From the NCBI GenBank assembly GCA_910578515.1, contig CAJTQR010000006.1:51914-115913 (forward strand): 64,000 bases of DNA. Direction: 5' to 3'. Each line of letters opens with the position of its first letter. Position 1 is the stretch's first letter. The notes under the pieces were generated by a model. The model made no database searches and had not been told where the DNA came from. It worked only from the letters and a program-made list of their open reading frames with translations. Made by a program: the position numbers and the translations under genes. Positions 9,331 to 16,915 of this stretch are shown in pieces. The stretch comes from an uncultured Duncaniella sp. (GTDB lineage: Bacteria > Bacteroidota > Bacteroidia > Bacteroidales > Muribaculaceae).

Positions 9331-11259
9331 TCAGAAAGCAGAATCTACGATTTCCATAGTCTTGAGGTCATGCTTGATGTTTACCATACGACCGTTGTAG
9401 TTATTCTTAGCATTTCTGAGGCTGCCTTCAAATGACTTGATGTTGCCGAACATTGAACGCTTGGCATTAGCCTTGGTGAACTTTGCATAATCCTTTGAAA
9501 CCATGCTGCGTGAAGCAGGTGCTGATACCAAATCCTTGAAATCAATCTTTTCGGTGGCTACCTGGATGGGCTCAGCGCCATTCTTGTAGTCATCATAGTT
9601 GGAAATCCAAGTATTTGCATAGTAACCATCGGCTCCTACGAATAGCAGAAGTGATTTAAGGTCAAAAGTGATTGCACCATCAGCAAATTTACCTGCGGGA
9701 ATATTATTTTTCTTAATAGTCTCAATATCATATTTGCCAAGATAATTCTGAACCTGTGAAGAGAATGCGAATGCACCCTGTCCCCAGTCGGTGGTTGATT
9801 CAGACTCCTCGATATATACATATTCGGGGTCACAGGCATTTACTACGAGGTAGCTGTTGCTGTTAGCATCGTAGTCGCCGGGTTCGTTATAGGGGAATGC
9901 TTCTCCATAAGGATTTACGAGACGGTAGTAGCCATCCACGCTTTTGTGCGCCTGAACTTCCACATAGTAAGGTTCAGGAATACAAGAGGGGTAAGCCGAA
10001 CAGATATAACCATCGGTATAAGCTACATAGCCCATTGATTCCCAATCACCGGCACCCTGTACGGTTTCAATCTTGAATTCTTTTGTCAACACAGTCTTAG
10101 CTTCATTGTCGGCATAGCCTACGAGGATTACAGTATAAGTGCCGCTTTCAGTGAAGTCAAATGCAATCATGCCGCTTTCAGAATAATCTGTTGCATCCTC
10201 GGCACCGTTAAGAGCCTCTACTGCTGCATCAATCTGAGCCTGGGTGAGAGAGCCTGCCTCTACGGTGTAGCGGTATGTTTCCACATCCTTGCCCTTGTAA
10301 ACGAAGAAGAGTGCAGATTCAGTGTTGCCTTCAACATAGTTGCCGCGACGCTCGATATCCATTGAGTAGTCAGCAAAACCGCTGAGCTGGATAAACTCAT
10401 TACCCTGACCGAAGCCACCGAGGCTGATATAGTAGTACATGTTCAAGGTGAACAGACCTGTTTCAGGCTCATAGTATGACTTGGGTTGGAAAGATGGATT
10501 GCCGGAATAAGTGTAAGTGTCAGAGCACATCACATTCTCGCTGTAGTTGGTATTGAATACACCTGTCCACATTTCAGGTACTGTACAGTAGTTGGTGGTG
10601 AGGTCACGATTGACATACACATTCACACCGTACATCAGACCAAACTGAGAGCTTGCGGGGATAGGATTGCCATTTCTGTCATTCATACCGACACTACCGA
10701 AGCAGTACTGCATGATGTTCGGGTCAGCCAGACTGGTGCGGGTGTACACAGGACAAGGACCATCCTCACCGGTCCAATAGATGGAGTAGGTGTAGGTGGC
10801 AGTGTTGGAAAGAAGATTCCAGGGAGTCCAGTCTCCGGGCTTGTATACGGTAACATTGTAAGAGCCGGTACCGTAATCTGAGAGACCCTGTGTGATTTCA
10901 AATGACAGAGTGTAGTTGACATCTCCAATCAGCTGGTCAGCATTATAGCCGATGGTAAGGGGTGCTGTAGCCGAACCGTCAGCGAAAGTCACAGTGGCAG
11001 GAATAGAGAACAGACCTGCGGGGTCATTGGAAAGAATGTCTGCTGTAAAAGTACCTTGAGTGCTTGTACGGGTTACAGTCACTTCAAAAGATGAACTGTT
11101 CTTGTCGAGCTCAATTTTTGAAGGAAGGTTGTCCGAGAAGTATGCCCCATCGGTAGGAGTGCCAAAGATGCCGTTTTCTGCAACATCATCATCGCCGCAG
11201 GCTGTCAGCATCGCCATGGCGATAACTCCAAAACCAGTGAGAATATTTTTGATTTTCAT
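9331..11259 (-). CDS. SusC/D-associated surface lipoprotein, Calx-beta-like N-terminus
   Basis: Predicted outer-membrane lipoprotein of 642 residues: a short hydrophobic signal ends in L-T-A-C, followed by G-D-D-D, acidic residues that in Bacteroidetes favour export to the cell surface. Residues of about 35-135 resemble the beta-sandwich (Calx-beta-like) modules common in these lipoproteins. The C-terminal part contains Y-Y-R-L-V-N-P-Y-G, also present in the lipoprotein at 26622, so the two are paralogues, with this one having a large extra central region. As the third gene of the susC-susD-lipoprotein operon it probably helps capture the glycan or other ligand at the surface, in the position of SusE/SusF. 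The ligand is unknown. Confidence 0.8.
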   Translation of the reverse strand: MKIKNILTGFGVIAMAMLTACGDDDVAENGIFGTPTDGAYFSDNLPSKIELDKNSSSFEVTVTRTSTQGTFTADILSNDPAGLFSIPATVTFADGSATAPLTIGYNADQLIGDVNYTLSFEITQGLSDYGTGSYNVTVYKPGDWTPWNLLSNTATYTYSIYWTGEDGPCPVYTRTSLADPNIMQYCFGSVGMNDRNGNPIPASSQFGLMYGVNVYVNRDLTTNYCTVPEMWTGVFNTNYSENVMCSDTYTYSGNPSFQPKSYYEPETGLFTLNMYYYISLGGFGQGNEFIQLSGFADYSMDIERRGNYVEGNTESALFFVYKGKDVETYRYTVEAGSLTQAQIDAAVEALNGAEDATDYSESGMIAFDFTESGTYTVILVGYADNEAKTVLTKEFKIETVQGAGDWESMGYVAYTDGYICSAYPSCIPEPYYVEVQAHKSVDGYYRLVNPYGEAFPYNEPGDYDANSNSYLVVNACDPEYVYIEESESTTDWGQGAFAFSSQVQNYLGKYDIETIKKNNIPAGKFADGAITFDLKSLLLFVGADGYYANTWISNYDDYKNGAEPIQVATEKIDFKDLVSAPASRSMVSKDYAKFTKANAKRSMFGNIKSFEGSLRNAKNNYNGRMVNIKHDLKTMEIVDSAF

Positions 11260-11298
11260 TTGTAGGAAATTCTCTAAGTTAATGAATATATTTTACTA

Positions 11299-12915
11299 TT
11301 AGATGCCTGCCTGACCAGTAGGATTCTGGTCAGCTGAGGTGAGTGCCGGGTTACCTTCAAGCTCTGACTGAGGAATCTGTGAGAGCATCACGGCTGAACC
11401 TGCGGGAACATAGTAAGCATACTGAGTTACACGGTTGGAGGAAGTTTCCCAGTTACTGTTGCGGCGGTCAACATCCTTGTTGAGACGAAGCACGTCGAAG
11501 TAGCTCATACCTTCACCCCAAAGTTCCACACGACGCTGGAACCATACTTCGTCGAGGAAGTCCTCGGGAGAGGAAGCTGTACATGCATAAGGCACACGAC
11601 CTGTCCAACGGAAATCATTCACAAACTTCTCGAGAGTTGCTTTGCCGGAGGCGATGTCGCCGCCGAGACCCTGCGCCTCAGCAAGAATCAGATACATTTC
11701 CTCAATACGAATCAAGGGGATATCGGCAGCATTGTTTGACTGCTGGAGTGTGTTCTGATAGGGGGCGAACTTAGTCACTGCATAGGTGGGAGCGCCGATA
11801 CCTTCGAGATAAGCCACTGCGTCTGAGCTGGCATTTGTATAGTTAACAGCGTTTGAATTGCCATCCTCGTCAATCCACCATGTACGACGTACGTCGTTGG
11901 ATGAGATGCGGGCAAAGAGGTTGGAGTTGATGATTTTCCACATACCTGCGTAAGCATAGCCGTAGGTATATGAACCCATCATACCGCTGAATGTGTAGAG
12001 ACCGTGAACGTCGGTTTCATCCATGTTGATACCCCAAATCCAGTTGGCTGCTGAAAGCTCGTTGAATCCGGGCACTGAAGCCTGCTGTGCATTGAGAGCA
12101 GAGAATCGACCTGAATTTATTACAGCCTGTGCATCGGCTGCTGCCTCTGAATATTTCTGCATGCAGAGATAAGCACGGGCACGGAGTGCTTTGAGCACAT
12201 TGTTGTCGATATAGCGCTTGTCATCGCGGGCAATAGGATTGCCGTTGGTAAGCTCAATACCTTCGGTGAGGTCAGCGATAATCTGATTGTAGATTTCAGC
12301 CACTGTGGCACGGGGCGCACCGTTGATGGCTATATCTGCCTGATTCTCCTCGGTGATGAGGGGTACACAAGGTGATTGTTCATGACCTACGTAATTGAAC
12401 TGGAAGAGCTGAGCCAGCACCCAATAGCAGAATGCGCGGGTTCCGAGAGCCTGAGCACGATAGAAACGATAGGTGTTGTCGGCTTTTTCCGGGTCGAGGC
12501 TTGCCACGATATTAATCACCTGGTTGGCGGTATAGATTGAGTTGTATGGCACACGCCAGCGGCAGATACCGTAAGCACTGGATGCGCTGTTGTCCTGCCA
12601 AGCCACACATGAGGAGAACCAACCGTATTGGTCAGGATAGACGGTAAGGAAATCCGCTGTACGTGAGTCCATCTGTATCATCACGCCGGGATAACCGAAG
12701 TCAAACATATTGGCTGAAGCAGATTCCCATGCGTTGATGGCTGCATACATCGCAGCGATGGTAGCCTGAAGTTTTTCAGGATTGTTGCCAATAACTTCAG
12801 TACGCTGGTCCTCGGTGATAACATCGCCGAATGGATGTGTGTCAAGGTCGTTACATGAGGTGAATGACACACCTGCGACCATCGACATAAGAAGATATTT
12901 ATTGATTTTATTCAT
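11299..12915 (-). CDS. SusD/RagB-family nutrient-binding lipoprotein 1
   Basis: Surface lipoprotein of 538 residues that forms the lid of a SusC transporter and binds its substrate. The signal ends in the lipobox-like F-T-S-C, then N-D-L-D. The helical, TPR-like SusD fold is suggested by A-L-R-A-R-A-Y-L near the middle and R-I-E-E-M-Y-L-I-L-A-E-A and the W-x-E-G-x-x-Y-F-D-x-x-R segment near the C-terminus, both family hallmarks. It lies 34 bases downstream of susC1 and 39 bases before the lipoprotein gene, so all three are one operon. Substrate unknown. Confidence 0.93.
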   Translation of the reverse strand: MNKINKYLLMSMVAGVSFTSCNDLDTHPFGDVITEDQRTEVIGNNPEKLQATIAAMYAAINAWESASANMFDFGYPGVMIQMDSRTADFLTVYPDQYGWFSSCVAWQDNSASSAYGICRWRVPYNSIYTANQVINIVASLDPEKADNTYRFYRAQALGTRAFCYWVLAQLFQFNYVGHEQSPCVPLITEENQADIAINGAPRATVAEIYNQIIADLTEGIELTNGNPIARDDKRYIDNNVLKALRARAYLCMQKYSEAAADAQAVINSGRFSALNAQQASVPGFNELSAANWIWGINMDETDVHGLYTFSGMMGSYTYGYAYAGMWKIINSNLFARISSNDVRRTWWIDEDGNSNAVNYTNASSDAVAYLEGIGAPTYAVTKFAPYQNTLQQSNNAADIPLIRIEEMYLILAEAQGLGGDIASGKATLEKFVNDFRWTGRVPYACTASSPEDFLDEVWFQRRVELWGEGMSYFDVLRLNKDVDRRNSNWETSSNRVTQYAYYVPAGSAVMLSQIPQSELEGNPALTSADQNPTGQAGI

Positions 12916-12949
12916 TGTTTTTCCTGTTAAATAGTAGTGCTTTGATGTG

Positions 12950-15900
12950 TTAGAATACTACTTTTACACCGCCTGAGATAGCACGGAGGGCTGAGTAAGA
13001 ACCTGCGTAGCTCTGCACGTAGCTCTGACGGGGGTCGAGACCCTTGCGTGCGCTCCAGAGTGCCACATTGTCAGCAGCACCGTAGATGCGGAGCTGGTTG
13101 ATACCATAGCGGGTGGTGAACTTGGTGGGAAGGGTGTAACCGATGGAGATATTGTTGATAGAGAAATATTTTGCAGATACAAGCCAACGGGTAGAGTTTG
13201 AAGAGTTGTACTGCCATGCTGAGTCAAGACGGGGCACATTTGAAGTGGGATTCTCGGGTGTCCATGAGTTGAGAGCATCAGCATGGAGTGCTGTACCTGC
13301 ATCTTTTCCACCGTGCATCAGCAACTGGTAACCATAGTCCCAGATTTTGCCACCGAGCTGGTAGCCGCACTGGATGCCGAAGTCAACTCCGTAGAAATTG
13401 ATGGTAGTACCGATACCGCCGTAGAAGGGAGGAAGGATGTTGCCTGTGCTCTGACGGTTTGCCTGGTCACCGGTAGCGCTGTTACCTGAATATGCGAGGT
13501 TCCAGTCAGTAGTGGGGAATTCAACACCTTCGGAATTCTTTGCCCAGTAGAGGGGAAGACCTGTTTCATGGTCAACACCTGCATGCTTAACGAGGTAGAG
13601 CTGATACATTGATTTACCCTCTTCGTAGATACGTGAACCGCTAATCCAAGTGCCGTTCAGTTCAGGAGCGAGTTTAATCACCTTGTTGTTCACGTTGGTG
13701 ATGTTGAAGTTGATGGCCCATGTAAGGTTCTTGGTGTTGATGGGAGTGTAATTAAGTTCAAGTTCCACACCGTAGTTACGCATTGAGCCAATGTTCATCG
13801 GGATTGAAGAGTAACCGAGTGACGGAGCTGTGGGCTTGTAATAAAGCATGTCAGAAGTCTGACGCTGGAAGTATTCGATAGTACCGTCAAGTTTGCCCTG
13901 GAAGAAGCTGAAGTCAAAACCGGTATTGAACGAGTTGGATGTTTCCCAAGTAAGGTCGGGGTTACCTTTATAATAAAGAGTACCTACTGACCACACGCCG
14001 TTGCCACCAATCTTGTTGTACTGGTCGAGATATGCGTAGTAGTTGCCGATGTTATCGTTACCCTGCTGACCGAAAGAAACCTTGAACTTCAACATGTCAA
14101 CATTGTTGAAATCCTGCATGAATGATTCCTTTGAGATATCCCATGCAGCTGAGAGTGAGTAGAAGTTACCCCAGCGGTGGTCGGGATGGAAGCGGGAAGA
14201 AGCGTCGCGACGATAGCTTACACTTGCGTAGTATTTACCGTCGAAGTCATAGTTGATACGACCAAAGATACCGCGGGTAGCGTACTGTGCTACAGAACCC
14301 CAGTTCTCCACTTCGTCAATTACATTTGAAAGAGTGTAGTCATTGTCGTCGTAAATAGTGTTGCCTGTACCGCCGATGGTTGAGCTTTCCCAATCGTAGC
14401 TTTCATAACCTACGAGGAAGTCAAAGTTGTGTACATCAGCAAAAGTCTTGCGGTAGTTTGCAAGGAGCTGGTAGTTGATAGAACGGATACGGTAGGCATC
14501 CTGCTCAATCTGACCGCCATAGTTAGCCATCTGACCGTACTTACTGTTGGCGAGATAATTTAGGCGGTAATTCTGATTATAGTAGCCAATTGAACCGGTG
14601 ATGTTGAGACCTTCAATCGGGTTGATTTGTGCAAACCACTTACCATTGAAAGTGTCAAATTTGTACTGAGATTTGTCGTAGATGAGTGAACCGGTCGGGT
14701 TACCACCTGCAAGGAAAGCGCGTGAGTAGTCAAGACCCAGACCCTTCATACCATAATCGTAAAGTTTATTGCCTGTAGCGGCATCGTGCATGATTTCACC
14801 TTGCGCATCGCGGAGATAGAAGGGATATACAGGAGCGATGAAGCTGGCGATATAGCTGGCGTTGCTTGATTGACCTGAAGTGGTCTGGCTCTGAGGATAA
14901 TTCTGGTCCTCATAGGTGTAAGATACGTTGGCACCTACTTTGAGCCATTTTTTAGCTTGATATTCAGCGCTCACACGAGTAGTGAGACGGTCGAATGATG
15001 ATTCCTTGATGATACCTTCGTCTGAAAGGTAACCTGCAGAAATCATGAATTTCAAACGGTCATTACCGCCTGAGATATTTACGTTGTACTCCTGACGGAA
15101 ACCATCATGGAAAGTATTGTCAACCCAGTCATCGGGAATGATGTAGTTATTACCGTCATTGTAACCGAGGGTAGCGTTGGGATTGAAGAGACCGTTTGTA
15201 CCGATAAGGCTTTGACCCTGAGGAATAGTGAACACCTGATAGCCGAGGATGTTTGAGCCAGGACCGGCGTTGAGACCTTCCACAGCCCAGTTGTGGGCGT
15301 CAAGAGGAGTGTAACCGCTTGTCAGCTCACGGTAGTTGCGGCGGGCGCGGTAGAGCTGCATGGTGTAAGTCCAGGGGTCGTTGATAGTCTTATAGTTAGG
15401 AATTTCGCGAGAGTTGGCACCCCAACGAGCATCTACAGTAACCACAGCTTCGCCTGCCTTACCCTGCTTTGTAGTGATGAGAATCACACCGTTGGCACCA
15501 CGCGCACCATAGAGGGCTGCGGAAGCAGCATCCTTAAGCACGGTGATTGAAGCCACATCCTGAGGGTTGATTGAAGCGATACCGCCATCGTAGGGAATAC
15601 CGTCAACCACGTAAAGAGGGGTGTTTGATGCATTGATTGAACCGACACCACGGATACGTACGGTAGGTTCTGAACCAGGAGCACCGTTATAGCTCTGGAG
15701 CTGCACACCGGCTACCTTACCAGAAAGAGCGCTGGTCACGTCAGTCACCAAGGTGTTTTCAATCTGGTCAGCCTTAAGCACTGATGCCGAACCGGTATAT
15801 GCTGATTTTTTGGCGGTACCGTAAGCGACGGTTATGACCTCATCAAGCATGTTTGAGTTTTCGAGCACGATTTTCATGGTTCCCGCAGTGACAGGCACTT

Positions 15901-16141
15901 CGCGTGTCTGCATACCCACATAGGATACCTGAAGTTTTTTCACTGAAGCCGGAAGTGTCAGGGCGAAGTTACCGTCGATGTCAGTAACCGTACCGGTCTG
16001 AGTGCCGACTCCAAGCACGGTGGCGCCCACCAGGGGCTCACCTTCGGCGCTCACCACCTGACCCTTCACGTTCTGGTTCTGTGCCATTACGCTAAGGGAG
16101 AATGTGATGACTGCCACAAGTAGTAGAAACAGCTTTTTCAT
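12950..16141 (-). CDS. SusC/RagA TonB-linked outer-membrane transporter 1
   Basis: TonB-dependent outer-membrane transporter of 1063 residues. Order: signal peptide (residues 1-20, ending V-M-A), carboxypeptidase-D regulatory-like beta-sandwich (about 24-95), TonB-box-like D-E-V-I-T-V-A-Y-G-T, plug domain with the V-L-K-D-A-A-S-A-A-L-Y-G-A-R-G SusC signature, then a 22-strand barrel ending in aromatic F. The first ~106 residues are essentially identical to those of the transporters starting at 16598 and 21714, while the rest diverges. No promoter is seen between its start and the recombination-like site at 16206-16235. In the assembled orientation the nearby promoter points away, so this operon is predicted to be silent. 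Confidence 0.95.
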   Translation of the reverse strand: MKKLFLLLVAVITFSLSVMAQNQNVKGQVVSAEGEPLVGATVLGVGTQTGTVTDIDGNFALTLPASVKKLQVSYVGMQTREVPVTAGTMKIVLENSNMLDEVITVAYGTAKKSAYTGSASVLKADQIENTLVTDVTSALSGKVAGVQLQSYNGAPGSEPTVRIRGVGSINASNTPLYVVDGIPYDGGIASINPQDVASITVLKDAASAALYGARGANGVILITTKQGKAGEAVVTVDARWGANSREIPNYKTINDPWTYTMQLYRARRNYRELTSGYTPLDAHNWAVEGLNAGPGSNILGYQVFTIPQGQSLIGTNGLFNPNATLGYNDGNNYIIPDDWVDNTFHDGFRQEYNVNISGGNDRLKFMISAGYLSDEGIIKESSFDRLTTRVSAEYQAKKWLKVGANVSYTYEDQNYPQSQTTSGQSSNASYIASFIAPVYPFYLRDAQGEIMHDAATGNKLYDYGMKGLGLDYSRAFLAGGNPTGSLIYDKSQYKFDTFNGKWFAQINPIEGLNITGSIGYYNQNYRLNYLANSKYGQMANYGGQIEQDAYRIRSINYQLLANYRKTFADVHNFDFLVGYESYDWESSTIGGTGNTIYDDNDYTLSNVIDEVENWGSVAQYATRGIFGRINYDFDGKYYASVSYRRDASSRFHPDHRWGNFYSLSAAWDISKESFMQDFNNVDMLKFKVSFGQQGNDNIGNYYAYLDQYNKIGGNGVWSVGTLYYKGNPDLTWETSNSFNTGFDFSFFQGKLDGTIEYFQRQTSDMLYYKPTAPSLGYSSIPMNIGSMRNYGVELELNYTPINTKNLTWAINFNITNVNNKVIKLAPELNGTWISGSRIYEEGKSMYQLYLVKHAGVDHETGLPLYWAKNSEGVEFPTTDWNLAYSGNSATGDQANRQSTGNILPPFYGGIGTTINFYGVDFGIQCGYQLGGKIWDYGYQLLMHGGKDAGTALHADALNSWTPENPTSNVPRLDSAWQYNSSNSTRWLVSAKYFSINNISIGYTLPTKFTTRYGINQLRIYGAADNVALWSARKGLDPRQSYVQSYAGSYSALRAISGGVKVVF

Positions 16142-16235
16142 ACCTAAGAGTTAGTAAACGAATTAATTATTTGTATGTAGTTATATGTGATAATACAGGC
16201 TCTGCAACTTCCTATAAGCGCCATTATCGGAAGTT
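15799..16235 (-). repeat. SusC 5' cassette repeat, copy A
   Basis: A 437-bp block that includes the recombination-like site, the leader and the first ~114 codons of susC1. Read on the minus strand it matches 21620-22057 almost perfectly. I count two single-base differences plus a three-change cluster, with one extra base in the other copy. The two copies are in opposite orientation about 5.4 kb apart. Identity stops abruptly just after the Y-G-T-A-K-K-S-A codons. Confidence 0.95.
16206..16235 (-). repeat. Recombination-like core site A (reversed)
   Basis: 30 bp. On the minus strand the left arm is AACTTCCGATAA, the spacer TGGCGC and the right arm TTATAGGAAGTT. The arms are inverted repeats with one mismatched pair, and the spacer is asymmetric and gives the site a direction. 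The inner ATAA-6 bp-TTAT is the pattern of Xer/dif-type tyrosine recombinase cores. Identical in sequence to site C and opposite in orientation to B and C. Confidence 0.8.
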
Positions 16236-16449
16236 GCGACATTTGCGTTAATTTTTTCATGGTTTTTGTGACAATTTGTTAGCGTTTTTTTGCTCAAAAT
16301 TCCAAATTGACGGCATTAACATTGTGTATTAACATTTTTTTACATAATTAGCATTAACACTTTGCTGAAAAAATATTACTTTTGCAACGTTATTGGGTAA
16401 AATATGTGAAAATTTTTGAACGTTTTGCTATTTGTTCCCAATTTCAATC
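16236..16449 (+). promoter_or_regulatory. Candidate invertible promoter segment
   Basis: 214 AT-rich bases bounded by inverted sites A and B. It holds TACTTTTG at 16377-16384, a perfect TAnnTTTG -7 element, with only a weak -33 region (no clear TTTG at the expected spacing). The promoter points right, toward susC2, in this assembly; transcription would start near 16391 and pass through site B. I find no TAnnTTTG on the opposite strand of the segment and none just upstream of susC1 or susC3, so this appears to be the only promoter for the three operons. That it inverts is inferred from the flanking sites. Confidence 0.65.
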
Positions 16450-16479
16450 AACTTCCGATAATGGCGCTTAAAGGAAGTT
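16450..16479 (+). repeat. Recombination-like core site B (forward)
   Basis: 30 bp: left arm AACTTCCGATAA, spacer TGGCGC, right arm TTAAAGGAAGTT. It differs from sites A and C by one base in the right arm. It lies about 120 bases before the susC2 start and is inverted relative to site A. Confidence 0.8.
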
Positions 16480-16570
16480 AAAAGGTTTTACCACCTATAA
16501 TAATATAGCGAATCTACGCATGAAGACAGGTCGCTGAATAATGTGCAATTTTAATAAACCATATACATTA

Positions 16571-16915
16571 ATTAATTCGTATTACTAACTATTAGGTATG
16601 AAAAAGCTGTTTCTACTACTTGTGGCAGTCATCACATTCTCCCTTAGCGTAATGGCGCAGAACCAGAGCGTGAAGGGTCAGGTGGTGAGCGCCGAAGGTG
16701 AGCCTTTGGTAGGTGCCACCGTGCTTGGAGTCGGCACTCAGACCGGTACGGTTACTGACATTGACGGTAACTTCGCCCTGACACTTCCGGCTTCAGTGAA
16801 AAAACTTCAGGTATCCTATGTGGGTATGCAGACACGCGAAGTGCCTGTCACAGCAGGAACCATGAAAATCGTGCTCGAAAACTCTAACATGCTTGATGAA
16901 GTCATCACTGTGGCT
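16571..16915 (+). repeat. SusC 5' cassette repeat, copy B
   Basis: The leader just before the ATG and the first ~106 codons of susC2 match copies A and C at most positions. Nearly all changes are synonymous, with one Asn-to-Ser near residue 24. Between site B and about 16570 the leader is unlike that of A and C, so this copy is the more diverged member. Confidence 0.85.
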
